Assembly: GCA_041745295.1 (NCBI GenBank)
Contig: JBGTJE010000037.1
Location: forward strand, 11,029 to 75,028
DNA: 64,000 nucleotides
From: JANMEB01 sp041745295
Lineage (GTDB): Bacteria > Planctomycetota > Planctomycetia > Pirellulales > Pirellulaceae
Direction: 5' to 3'
The notes beneath the pieces are model-generated. The model did not search any database, was not told the origin of the DNA, and worked only from the letters and a program-made list of their open reading frames with translations. A program made the translations under genes and the position numbers. Shown one piece after another: positions 28,835-38,396 of the stretch. Numbering within the stretch: the stretch's first letter is position 1; the number at the start of each line of letters is the position of its first letter.

Positions 28835-29866
28835 TCAGTCCGCCGCCCAAAGCGAATGGGGCATCTTGATTGGGGCGAGAATTGCATCGATTTCCTGTAA
28901 TTCTTCCGCCGAAAACCGGGCGTGATTCACGGCGTGACAGTTTTCCACAATTTGATCAATGCCGCTGGCCCCGCACAAGACGCTGGTAATGTGCGGGTCG
29001 CGCAGGATCCAAGCAATCGACATCTGGGCGAGCGATTGTCCTCGTCGCCGAGCGAGTTCGTGAAGCTTGCGGACTCCTTCCAGAACGGGCTTTTGCAAAT
29101 CCTGATCACGGAGCAAGTGCGGGACCGCGCTATGCCGCGATCCGGGCGGAACGCCGTTGAGATATTTGTCGGTAAGAAGGCCTTGGTAGAGCGGACAAAA
29201 CGCGATGATTCCAACGCCCTCTTCCGCGCAGCAGGAAATCAGGTGGCTTTCGATCCAGCGATTCAGCAACGAATAATTGGGCTGATGGATTTGAATTCTG
29301 TTCCAGCGGTTGTCCTCGCAAATGCGAATTGCCTCGCGAGTCTGTTCGGACGGGTAACTGCTGATTCCCGTGTACAGGGCTTTGCCGGCGCGAACTGCCG
29401 AGTCGAGGGCTCCGAGCGTCTCTTCCAGCGGCGTGTCCGGATCGAATCGATGGCTGTAGAAGATGTCGACGTAGTCGACGCCAATTCGTCGCAGCGATTG
29501 GTCCAGACTGGCCAGCAAGTGCTTTCGCGAACCCCACTCGCCGTAGGGTCCCGGCCACATGATGTAGCCGGCTTTTGAAGAAATGACGACTTCGTCGCGT
29601 GGAAGCTGTTTTAGGATGGGGCCGAAGTTGCGTTCCGCTGCGCCGAACGGAGGCCCGTAGTTGTTGGCCAAGTCGAAATGGGTTATCCCCAGGTCAAAGG
29701 CCTTAAAGATCATGCCCTTCTGCCGATCGATCGGAGTTGAGTCTCCAAAATTGTGCCACAGGCCCAAGCTTATTTCGGGCAACATCAAACCGCTGCGCCC
29801 GCAGCGGCGGTATCTCATCCGGCCGTCGTAACGATTCGCATCGGGGCAATAGGTTGAATCAAACAT
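28835..29866 (-). CDS. Aldo/keto reductase (L-glyceraldehyde 3-phosphate reductase type)
   Basis: 343 residues. The N-terminus YRRCGRSGLMLPEISLGLWH and FDLANNYGPPFGAAE place it with the YghZ/Gpr group. The AKR tetrad is visible: Asp and Tyr in DLANNYG, Lys in SSKAGY, and His in YSHRFD. The NADPH site includes CGASGIDQIVEN. In that group the enzyme reduces L-glyceraldehyde 3-phosphate and other reactive aldehydes such as methylglyoxal. It appears to be the first gene of the AKR, amidohydrolase and mch run. A detoxification role alongside C1 metabolism is plausible but inferred. Confidence 0.9.
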   Translation of the reverse strand: MFDSTYCPDANRYDGRMRYRRCGRSGLMLPEISLGLWHNFGDSTPIDRQKGMIFKAFDLGITHFDLANNYGPPFGAAERNFGPILKQLPRDEVVISSKAGYIMWPGPYGEWGSRKHLLASLDQSLRRIGVDYVDIFYSHRFDPDTPLEETLGALDSAVRAGKALYTGISSYPSEQTREAIRICEDNRWNRIQIHQPNYSLLNRWIESHLISCCAEEGVGIIAFCPLYQGLLTDKYLNGVPPGSRHSAVPHLLRDQDLQKPVLEGVRKLHELARRRGQSLAQMSIAWILRDPHITSVLCGASGIDQIVENCHAVNHARFSAEELQEIDAILAPIKMPHSLWAAD

Positions 29867-29936
29867 CGGTTCGCTCGTGGCTCTCCGAACTGCACGAGAC
29901 GATTGTCGTCAATAATCGAGCGACGTCAACGATGTG

Positions 29937-30557
29937 CTAGAATTCGAAATTCCAGGAGACGCCTGGAGGGCAATGATGGCGATGATGGCGGCGCCAAGCT
30001 GGGCCAACGAAAACGACAGGGGGAGGCGGGCAATAGGGCTCGTGCATGTAAACGGGATAAGGCGCAATGGGACGCACTTGTCGTTCTGCGGAAACCATTG
30101 GCGTTTGTTGCATCGCGTTGATCACGGCGTCGCTGACGCCACGCTGTTTGAGCAGAATCAGATCCTGGGCCGACAATGGTCGAAGAACTCCGTTGGCCCG
30201 AATGTGCTCGACGATTACTTGATCGCTCAAGCCACTAGCGACCATCTCGACAACGGACTCATTCGTAGCTGCTCGTGCGGCGGCTTGTTCAAAGCTTGCC
30301 TGGCGTACGGCGTCATCTTGGGCGATGCCTCGATCGATTTGATTTCCAAGTACGCCTCCGAGCAAGCCGCCTGCGGTTGCCCCGATGGCGGCACCCTCCA
30401 AGGATTTGCCTTCATGGGCCCCCGCGATAGCGCCGATCGCGGCACCCGATAGACCGCCGACCGCGCTGCCGGCTTGAGTATTTGGACCAAGCGACTGACA
30501 ACCGGCTCCGGTGATCAGAAGCGGAACGGAAATGACGACCACGAGGCTGAGCTTCAT
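29937..30557 (-). CDS. Glycine-zipper lipoprotein
   Basis: About 206 residues from ATG 30555-30557, which starts a lipoprotein signal (MKLSLVVVISVPLLITGAGC, lipobox TGAGC). The longer frame to 30626 would place the signal internally. Residues of about 30-75 are a glycine zipper (GGLSGAAIGAIAGAHEG, GAAIGATAGGLLGGVLGNQI). A helical region follows with two similar segments (VVEMVASGLSDQVIVEHI and LILLKQRGVSDAVINAMQ). The tail is Pro/His/Tyr-rich. It is probably anchored in the outer or inner membrane, where glycine zippers can insert. No interaction partner is evident. Confidence 0.8.
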   Translation of the reverse strand: MKLSLVVVISVPLLITGAGCQSLGPNTQAGSAVGGLSGAAIGAIAGAHEGKSLEGAAIGATAGGLLGGVLGNQIDRGIAQDDAVRQASFEQAAARAATNESVVEMVASGLSDQVIVEHIRANGVLRPLSAQDLILLKQRGVSDAVINAMQQTPMVSAERQVRPIAPYPVYMHEPYCPPPPVVFVGPAWRRHHRHHCPPGVSWNFEF

Positions 30558-30695
30558 TTCAAATGACCCAAAAATTTCCATTGGAAAAAGGCCGCAAAGT
30601 CTCCCAGTTGGGTTGATTTGAGTCAAGACAAATTCGAGCCTGCGAATGCTGTCGGATTTTGCGCCCTAACGGCTAAGTGTTTGGCAGTTTCGGAT

Positions 30696-30752
30696 CGTTT
30701 AACGCCAAGCCGAAGGCGACCGCCTGCCGTCGCCTTCGGCTTGGCGTTAATC
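30696..30752. repeat. Palindromic repeat family A, copy 3 (compact, 57 bp)
   Basis: CGTTTAACGCCAAGCCGAAG at the left pairs with CTTCGGCTTGGCGTTAA at the right over a short GC-rich centre. It is the tightest copy of the family. It lies in the gap between the divergent lipoprotein and ROK genes, about 40 bp before a likely promoter. Confidence 0.75.
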
Positions 30753-30794
30753 GAAGTAGGAAAGACTATCATGGCGTTGCGTCGCGGAGCGGAA

Positions 30795-30824
30795 TTGATT
30801 TGCGACGCATGTTTTACGTATACT
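30795..30824 (+). promoter_or_regulatory. Possible sigma-70 promoter for ROK kinase-lepA
   Basis: TTGATT (30795-30800) and TATACT (30819-30824) are separated by 18 bp and point toward the ROK gene. The -10 box is a good match and the -35 box moderate. Transcription would start near 30831, giving a leader of about 115 nt to the first possible start codon. Confidence 0.45.
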
Positions 30825-30861
30825 GAGTGGGTAACCACGTCGTTCGGATACATGGCGTTTT

Positions 30862-30904
30862 GCCGCTTGGCGAACGCCGTTTCTTTTTCGTTCGCCAAAG
30901 CGGC
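30862..30904 (+). promoter_or_regulatory. Strong leader hairpin upstream of ROK kinase-lepA
   Basis: GCCGCTTGGCGAACG (30862-30876) pairs with CGTTCGCCAAAGCGGC (30889-30904), leaving one bulged A and a loop of about 12 nt that contains TTTCTTTTT. No T-run follows the stem, so it is not a standard terminator on either strand. It sits in the predicted leader and could affect mRNA stability or translation. Confidence 0.5.
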
Positions 30905-30946
30905 GGGCGTCTTGGATGAAATCGCGATTCGAATAGTCTTGTCGTC

Positions 30947-32008
30947 ATGCCCTTCCGCTCGATACCCATGTCCGCCCCGAAATCTTCCGAGCCTGCGATG
31001 GCAGACACACCGATCTATGTCGGTGTCGACGTCGGCGGCACCTATATCAAGCTGGGGTTCGTCGACGATCGAGGAACCATTTTGTCGAGCAATAAGCTCG
31101 ATACGCGGCCGGGAAACGGTCCCCAGGTGGCGCTGAACGAAGTTCGCCGGTGTTTGGACCGGGAGTTCGCCGGATTGGGACGCGGTTGGAACAATGTTCG
31201 AGCGATCGGCTTGGGAACGCCTGGGCCCATGGACATTTCACGCGGCATCGTTTTGACGCCAGGCAATTTGCCGAGCTGGCATCATACGCCCGCGCGCGAA
31301 ATTCTTTCCGGAGCCTGTAACGGGATGGCAGTGACGTTCACGAATGACGCGAACGCCGCAGCGTTCGGCGAGTATTGGGCGGGTGCAGGCCGAAACGCAC
31401 AAAGTCTCCTGCTCCTGACGTTGGGGACGGGCGTCGGCGGAGGCATCATCGTCGACGGCCACTGTATCGAAGGCGCGCATAGTGCGGGGGCTGAAGTGGG
31501 CCACATCTGCATCGACCGCCGACCGGACGCACGGCTTTGCACGTGTGGCAAGCGCGGTCATTTGGAGGCTTACGCCAGCGCTAAGGCGCTAATCGATCGC
31601 ACGCGCGAGATTTTGGAATCGGGTGCCCCGAGCACGTTGAAGCGGGCGATCGACGACGGTCATGAGCTAAACGGCTTGCTGATTTATCAACAGGCTCAAA
31701 ACGGGGATCCGTTGGCCCAACGCATGATCATGGAGACCGCCGATTATTTGGCATGGGGAATCGCCGATTTGGCGCACGTAGTTGACCCCGAGTTATTTAT
31801 CTTGGGCGGGGCGATGAACTTCGGCGGCAGTCAAACGCCGCTGGGTCGCAAATTCATCGAGCGGATCGAGCAAGGCGTGCGACGATTGACCTTTCCCGTC
31901 ATTTGCGAAAAGCTCAAGATTGTCTACTCTCAGTTGGGCTCCGACGCCGGGTGGGTCGGTGCCGCGGGGCTCGCCCGGCGAGCCATGTCCCTTTCTCAAT
32001 CAAAGTAG
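30947..32008 (+). CDS. ROK-family sugar kinase (glucokinase-like)
   Basis: 353 residues in the longest form; ATGs at 30968 and 30998 are also possible, and the last lies just before the conserved IYVGVDVGGTYIKLGFV. This is the phosphate-binding motif of the ASKHA fold. Other motifs are TNDANAAAFGEYWAGAGR, LTLGTGVGGGIIVDG, and the ROK zinc motif CTCGKRGHLEAYAS, where the usual third Cys is His. The GHICIDR segment carries the conserved His. It probably phosphorylates glucose or a related hexose in the cytoplasm. The lepA start lies 8 bp after its stop, so the two form an operon. Confidence 0.88.
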   Translation: MPFRSIPMSAPKSSEPAMADTPIYVGVDVGGTYIKLGFVDDRGTILSSNKLDTRPGNGPQVALNEVRRCLDREFAGLGRGWNNVRAIGLGTPGPMDISRGIVLTPGNLPSWHHTPAREILSGACNGMAVTFTNDANAAAFGEYWAGAGRNAQSLLLLTLGTGVGGGIIVDGHCIEGAHSAGAEVGHICIDRRPDARLCTCGKRGHLEAYASAKALIDRTREILESGAPSTLKRAIDDGHELNGLLIYQQAQNGDPLAQRMIMETADYLAWGIADLAHVVDPELFILGGAMNFGGSQTPLGRKFIERIEQGVRRLTFPVICEKLKIVYSQLGSDAGWVGAAGLARRAMSLSQSK

Positions 32009-32016
32009 TGCTCTGC

Positions 32017-33823
<1,807 letters not shown>

Positions 33824-33825
<2 letters not shown>

Positions 33826-33841
33826 TTACGAATTACGAATT
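33824..33841. repeat. Left 18-bp inverted repeat of the four-helix-bundle unit
   Basis: AATTACGAATTACGAATT is the exact reverse complement of 34259-34276. It begins inside the lepA stop codon and reaches into the 3' end of the four-helix-bundle gene. Confidence 0.9.
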
Positions 33842-34159
33842 GTCTGGTGGGGTTTTGTTCTTTGCTGTTTTTTGAATTGCGGCGATGATCCGACAGAGTT
33901 CATCAGCGTCTGCGTGAATGCTCTCGAACTGCGTCGCCGTAATATAATCCGTGTCCTTGAGCAGTCTCAACCAATAGATAGTCTCGCGGGCCTCTTTGTA
34001 GGCGATGGAGAGTTTGGAAAGAAAATCTTGCCGCGATTGTCCGCCGATGGCTTCCTCGACGTTGGCCCCTACGCCCGTGGAGCACCGCACGATTTGTTTT
34101 GACAAGCCAAACTCGCGTTTCTCGTTGGCAAGATGTTGGTATAGTCTCACGATTCGCAC
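33833..34159 (-). CDS. Four-helix-bundle protein (23S rRNA intervening-sequence type), 5' end interrupted by an amber codon
   Basis: This 108-residue frame starts at GTG and contains RIVRLYQHLANEKREFGLSK, IVRCSTGVGANVEEAIGGQS and RETIYWLRLLKDTDYIT. These are signatures of the four-helix-bundle family related to 23S rRNA intervening-sequence proteins and the Avd factors of diversity-generating retroelements. The natural start should be the ATG at 34205-34207 (MNKPDNIIQAKS). The next codon, at 34169-34171, is TAG, after which the frame continues AFAVRIVRLY as in intact homologues. The gene is thus either a nonsense mutant, restarted at GTG 34159, or read through. It is bounded by perfect 18-bp inverted repeats, which suggests insertion as a unit. 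Confidence 0.8.
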   Translation of the reverse strand: MRIVRLYQHLANEKREFGLSKQIVRCSTGVGANVEEAIGGQSRQDFLSKLSIAYKEARETIYWLRLLKDTDYITATQFESIHADADELCRIIAAIQKTAKNKTPPDNS

Positions 34160-34258
34160 TGCAAACGCCTAGCTCTTGGCTTGAATAATGTTGTCAGGCT
34201 TGTTCATCGTACTGCCAGTCGAGATCCACTTCCTTAGCATCCTTTCTCGAAGATTCCT

Positions 34259-34276
34259 AATTCGTAATTCGTAATT
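34259..34276. repeat. Right 18-bp inverted repeat of the four-helix-bundle unit
   Basis: AATTCGTAATTCGTAATT is the exact reverse complement of 33824-33841. It overlaps the last codon of the CorC-like gene by two bases. Confidence 0.9.
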
Positions 34277-35564
34277 ACGTTCTTTCCGTCCCGTCGCGAA
34301 GGACGCGGAGTTTGACTTGCTCGACGGTTCGCTGCGTGGACTGTTGGACTTCGAACTCAACGTTGCCGACCACAATCTTTTGTCCGCGGCTGGGGATTTC
34401 GTGGAACTGGCTCATGATCAAGCCAGCGACGGTGTCGTAGTCTTCCTCCTCCGGCAACTGCAAACCGAACTCTTGATTGAGCAGCTCCAAGTGCGTGTTT
34501 CCCGCCACACGCGCTTCGGATTCGTTAATCCGTTGGATCGGCGAAGGCTCGGCGACGTCGGTTTCATCCTGAATTTCGCCAACGATTTCCTCCAGGATAT
34601 CTTCGATCGTCACGATGCCGGATACCGCCTCGTATTCGTCGTGCACGATCGCCATGTGCACGCGACTTTGCAAAAATTTTCGCAGCATCACGTCGAGCAG
34701 AGTCGATTCGGGAACATAAATCGGCCTGCGTACGAGTTTGTCGAGCGGCCGTCGCTGCTCCTTGGGCTTGAGCAATTCCGTGAGCAAATCCTTGGTGTAC
34801 AAGATCCCAACGACGTTATCCAAGCGCTGTCGATACACGGGGAGCCGCGTCCGCTCGGTTTCGACCACGAATTTCAACATGACCTCCCAATCGGTGCCGA
34901 CTTCCAGCGAGTCGACCCGCGAGCGTGGCGTCATGACTTTCGCGACCGCCGTATTGTCCAATTCCAGGACGCCTTCGAGCATGTCGCGCACGCGGGCTTC
35001 GAGCCAGCCCCCTCGTTCGCCTTCGGAAGCCATCGAGCGAATCTCTTCCTGAAAGATTTGCTCTTCGTCTTCGTCGATGGGGCCTTGGCCGCTGATCCGC
35101 TGTGCCATTGTTGAGAAGAGCCGGACGCCGATGGTGACCGGCCAGGTGATCACCGCGATGAGCCACCAAAACCGCCAGGTATGAAACAAAAAAGGAGCGG
35201 ACGCGAAATGGGCCACTCCCCAGGGAATCCAGCTATTGCAAACCAACAAGGCGAGCGTCAACACCAAGACGCCTGCCACGGCGGGATAGGCATCCACCGA
35301 TCCAATCGCGACGTTTTTCAGTAACAGGTACAACCCGCCGAAGACGATCAGCGAAATCCCGAACATCTGCAGGGCTTCCGCACCGAGGGCGAATTTCTCG
35401 CGATTGCGAATGATGACGTCGAACCATTCGCGGCGCTGACGGCGTTGGCAATACAACTCCAGCTCATGGCGGGCAAATTCGTGCAAGACTTGTGCGGCCG
35501 TTGCGGCCAGCGTGGAACTAACGACTCCCGCCAAGACGATTATCGTCGAGACCATTGCCGTCAT
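34275..35564 (-). CDS. CNNM/CBS-domain membrane protein (HlyC/CorC family)
   Basis: 429 residues. The N-terminal DUF21/CNNM membrane domain (about 1-190) has several hydrophobic segments, such as LVLTLALLVCNSWIPWGVA. A CBS pair follows at about 205-330 (VMTPRSRVDSLEVGTDWEVM, HMAIVHDEYEAVSGIVTIED). The CorC_HlyC domain is at about 345-425 (YDTVAGLIMSQFHEIPSRG). The family is linked to Mg/Co efflux or other membrane ion handling. Its ATG overlaps the ybeY stop by one base, so it is the last gene of the phoH, 7TM-HD, ybeY, corC-like operon, an order conserved in many bacteria. Its stop codon was formed at, or abuts, the right repeat of the four-helix-bundle unit. Confidence 0.92.
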   Translation of the reverse strand: MTAMVSTIIVLAGVVSSTLAATAAQVLHEFARHELELYCQRRQRREWFDVIIRNREKFALGAEALQMFGISLIVFGGLYLLLKNVAIGSVDAYPAVAGVLVLTLALLVCNSWIPWGVAHFASAPFLFHTWRFWWLIAVITWPVTIGVRLFSTMAQRISGQGPIDEDEEQIFQEEIRSMASEGERGGWLEARVRDMLEGVLELDNTAVAKVMTPRSRVDSLEVGTDWEVMLKFVVETERTRLPVYRQRLDNVVGILYTKDLLTELLKPKEQRRPLDKLVRRPIYVPESTLLDVMLRKFLQSRVHMAIVHDEYEAVSGIVTIEDILEEIVGEIQDETDVAEPSPIQRINESEARVAGNTHLELLNQEFGLQLPEEEDYDTVAGLIMSQFHEIPSRGQKIVVGNVEFEVQQSTQRTVEQVKLRVLRDGTERT

Positions 35565-36151
35565 TAAGATTCCTTTGAATGCAATGCCAAATCGCCGGGC
35601 AAGAATCGGACGCCCAACTCGCGTAAGATCTTCTGTTCAGCCGCACGCATCCGGCGCCGTTGGGCAACGGATTCGTCATTGTAGCCGATCAGGTGCAAGG
35701 CGCCGTGAATGACGTAAAAAAGCAGTTCATCCTGCCATTTCCAGGGCTGCCCAGCGGCGGTTTCGTACGCTTGGTCGGCGCAAACCACGATCTCACCGAC
35801 CAAGCTCTTGCGGCGGGCATCGCGCGAAAATAAAAAACTCAAAACGTCGGTGACGTAATCGTGCCGCAAATAGTCGCGATTGAGCCGGCGCATCGTGGCG
35901 GCGTCCACCACCGCGACGCTGATATCAGCCGTGTTCCAAACGCGCAATCGGAGAACGAGTTCCACGGCTTGCTTGACAGGTCGACGCGCAACGCGGCGAC
36001 GCTGTCGATTGGCGATTTCAACGACGACCTTTGATTGTCGCCTTTCGCTCCGCGAAAGGGCGTTCTTTCGCGGAGCGAAAGGCGACACGGCTAATCGCTT
36101 AGGCGGGTTGCGTGGATTCCGGATATTTGATCCGCGCATGGTACATCGCAT
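35564..36151 (-). CDS. ybeY: Endoribonuclease YbeY with a palindromic repeat in its N-terminal frame
   Basis: The conserved YbeY domain starts near residue 42 (VVVEIANRQRR) and ends with HGALHLIGYNDE. That motif keeps two His ligands, but Asp stands where the third His is usual. YbeY is a metal-dependent RNase for 16S rRNA maturation and ribosome quality control. No ATG, GTG or TTG lies between the domain and the 50-bp palindrome at 36037-36086. The possible starts are ATG 36149-36151, ATG 36137-36139 and GTG 36086-36088, so the repeat appears translated (LAVSPFAPRKNALSRSERRQ). The first two starts lie inside the 3' end of the 7TM-HD gene. This looks like an in-frame repeat insertion that displaced the native start. 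Confidence 0.88.
   Translation of the reverse strand: MRCTMRGSNIRNPRNPPKRLAVSPFAPRKNALSRSERRQSKVVVEIANRQRRRVARRPVKQAVELVLRLRVWNTADISVAVVDAATMRRLNRDYLRHDYVTDVLSFLFSRDARRKSLVGEIVVCADQAYETAAGQPWKWQDELLFYVIHGALHLIGYNDESVAQRRRMRAAEQKILRELGVRFLPGDLALHSKES
36037..36086. repeat. Palindromic repeat family B, copy 2 (inside ybeY frame)
   Basis: A 50-bp palindrome matching 19769-19818 at 48 of 50 positions. It starts 12 bp after the stop of the 7TM-HD gene and lies within the open frame of ybeY, just before the conserved domain. Confidence 0.9.
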
Positions 36152-38396
36152 TTAAGGATTTAATGAGGCTGTCCTGGACGTCGCGCAATTGACTCATCGT
36201 TAATGAACAGTCGTCCAATTGTCCAGCGGTCAGTCGCTTCAACACGATCGAATCCACCAACGATTCCAGCCGCGCGGGACCTGGGTCGCGCAAGGCTCGA
36301 CTGGCGCTTTCGGCGGCGTCGGCAAGCATCACGATCGCGGCCTCGGGCGTCTGCGGCTTGGGGCCGGGATAGCGAAACGTTGATTCCTCGGGCTTTGCGT
36401 CTTCGGTGGCCCGCAGGGTGGCTTGATTATAGAAATATTCAACCAGCGTTGTACCATGATGCTGCTCGATGATATCGATGACGCGACGAGGAAGGCGATG
36501 CTGCCGGGCCATTTCAGCGCCATCCTTAACGTGGGCGATGATGACGAGCGTGCTCATGGTGGGAACCAAATCCGCATGCTTGTTGGCGTCTCCCACTTGG
36601 TTTTCGACGAAGTATTCTGGCTTGCGCATTTTGCCGATGTCGTGAAAATAGGCGCCGACACGACAGAGCAACCCATTGGCCCGGACGACTTCTGCGGCGG
36701 CTTCGGCGATCGAAGCCACGCTGATGCTGTGGTTGTATGTCCCCGGCGCGCGTTGCACCAATTCGCGCAAGAGTGGATGATTCGCGTCCCCCAGTTCCAA
36801 CAGATTGATATCGGTTTGCAGGTCGAACCAACGTTCCAAAAACGGGAGCAGCGCCGTCATGAACAAGGCCGCCAACATAGCGCAACCGCAATACCACGCG
36901 GCATCCAGCAACAATCCTGCCGTCAGCGGCTGCCCGAGCATGTAGTTGACGCCGATGGTCGTTGGGCCGGCCACGCAGGCTACGGCAAAGCCGACGTAAA
37001 TCAGGCGGGTCCGGCTGCGGATCGAGCGACAAAGTAAACTGGCCGTGCAAGTCGTTCCGCCGAGCAGCACGAATTCGCCCAGGCCATAGCCGTGGGCGAT
37101 CGAGAAGACGAGCGAGACCAACCCGCCGATCAGGATCGAAAGTTCGACGTCAAACGCGATCGCAACCAGCATTGCGAGCATCACGATCGGCACAATCTCC
37201 GCTCGCGACTCCACGTTGAGCGCCAAAAACCAGGCGGCGACGAGGGCCAGGACAAACAAGCCCAGCAATGCTGCAAATCGCCACCACACATCCAATAAGG
37301 GGCGTTCGCGGTGGTTGAGATAGGCACTCAGCAGTCCCAGAGTCGCGGTCATCATTCCAAAGAACGCCAGCGAATGGATGATCTTCTCCCAGATCGACTG
37401 CGAACTGGAAAACGCATCGTGTTCGGCCCGCAAAAGCTCGATGTCCGCCGCGGTGAGCGGGCGGCGGCTCATACCCAAGCCCGTTTCGTCGACGGTCGTA
37501 TTGATTTTTTCCAATGGGTCGCCAACCTGGAATCGTTTGTAAACGGGGGGCAATTGGCTGATCATCAAATCGGCTTTGCGCCGGGTCATTCCGCGATCCC
37601 ACACGAGCGTAGTCGGCAATTTGGGAGCGAGCCACTGGAAAAGTCGATCGGCCACGAACTCGAAATCGCTGATGAATTCGTCTTGGTTTTTTAACTCGTC
37701 GACGATTTTCCGCCGCAATTGATCGCGCATCTGGCCGATCCGCACGGCGGAGACATCGATCTCGGCGGCCGTGGCTGGATCATCGCGCCAGACCATAATC
37801 TTTTCCATGTTCCCATCGCCGAACTCATGGTCGAGCGATTCCAACAGGCCGTGTCGTTCCACATCTTGAAATGCGTTTTCCAACGCGTGTTCCAACGCGT
37901 TGAGCTTTTCGTCTTTGGCCAACGCCGCACGAAACCGCTCATAGGATTCTGCCGTTGGCGTTTGGCTTGGATCGACCACGTCACCCGGCGAAAAAAACTC
38001 GCTCCAGATGCGCTTTTGCTGATCGCCGTATTCGCGGCTGCGAATTTCGAAGATGCGATCGCGCAAGGCTTGACGCAAATTTTGCAACAGCGTCGGCGTG
38101 TGTCGATAAAAGCACAGCGCCGAATTGCGAGCGATCCGTTTGGCTTCCTCCGTCGCGACGGGGTCGATGATATCGAACGGCACGCGGGCTTGTAGGCTAT
38201 GCAGCGGAGCCAAGCGGACGCGATACGCAAACGCGGGAGCCCAACCAGCGCAGGCGACCCAAAGCACCAGCGCTGCAACGGCACAAAGTGCGACCCGCGT
38301 CCAAACATAGGGACTGCGCAGCCATTCCACGAAGGATTTAAACGAACCGCGTGGTTCCGGAATCGCCCAACGCGTTCGACTCGAACTATTTGACAT
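36099..38396 (-). CDS. 7TM-HD family membrane phosphohydrolase (PgpH/YqfF-like)
   Basis: 765 residues. After a first membrane helix (about 36-54) comes the extracellular 7TMR-HDED region (about 55-340), then a seven-helix membrane block (about 345-525). A cytoplasmic HD domain ends it, with YNHSISVASIAEAAAEVVRA, VGAYFHDIGKMRKPEYFVEN and VIDIIEQHHGTTL carrying the metal-binding His and Asp residues. In Firmicutes, PgpH degrades cyclic-di-AMP. No diadenylate cyclase is in the window, so that substrate is only inferred. The start overlaps the phoH stop by 11 bp. Downstream ybeY is coupled to it, with a repeat at the junction. Confidence 0.93.
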   Translation of the reverse strand: MSNSSSRTRWAIPEPRGSFKSFVEWLRSPYVWTRVALCAVAALVLWVACAGWAPAFAYRVRLAPLHSLQARVPFDIIDPVATEEAKRIARNSALCFYRHTPTLLQNLRQALRDRIFEIRSREYGDQQKRIWSEFFSPGDVVDPSQTPTAESYERFRAALAKDEKLNALEHALENAFQDVERHGLLESLDHEFGDGNMEKIMVWRDDPATAAEIDVSAVRIGQMRDQLRRKIVDELKNQDEFISDFEFVADRLFQWLAPKLPTTLVWDRGMTRRKADLMISQLPPVYKRFQVGDPLEKINTTVDETGLGMSRRPLTAADIELLRAEHDAFSSSQSIWEKIIHSLAFFGMMTATLGLLSAYLNHRERPLLDVWWRFAALLGLFVLALVAAWFLALNVESRAEIVPIVMLAMLVAIAFDVELSILIGGLVSLVFSIAHGYGLGEFVLLGGTTCTASLLCRSIRSRTRLIYVGFAVACVAGPTTIGVNYMLGQPLTAGLLLDAAWYCGCAMLAALFMTALLPFLERWFDLQTDINLLELGDANHPLLRELVQRAPGTYNHSISVASIAEAAAEVVRANGLLCRVGAYFHDIGKMRKPEYFVENQVGDANKHADLVPTMSTLVIIAHVKDGAEMARQHRLPRRVIDIIEQHHGTTLVEYFYNQATLRATEDAKPEESTFRYPGPKPQTPEAAIVMLADAAESASRALRDPGPARLESLVDSIVLKRLTAGQLDDCSLTMSQLRDVQDSLIKSLNAMYHARIKYPESTQPA

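Noticed and set aside
27031..28887. Amidohydrolase as formylmethanofuran dehydrogenase subunit A (FhcA), given adjacent mch
   Set aside because: Its motifs (GFIESHAHFVGLG, GRGWHQEKW, HAIGDKANQA) and signal peptide fit the YtcJ group, not the cytoplasmic FhcA.
29934..30452. 172-codon plus-strand frame opposite the glycine-zipper lipoprotein
   Set aside because: The minus strand has a lipobox and glycine zipper; the plus frame has nothing recognisable.
30623..30898. 91-codon minus-strand frame between lipoprotein and ROK genes
   Set aside because: It reads through a family A palindrome and a leader hairpin, and its protein has no recognisable feature.
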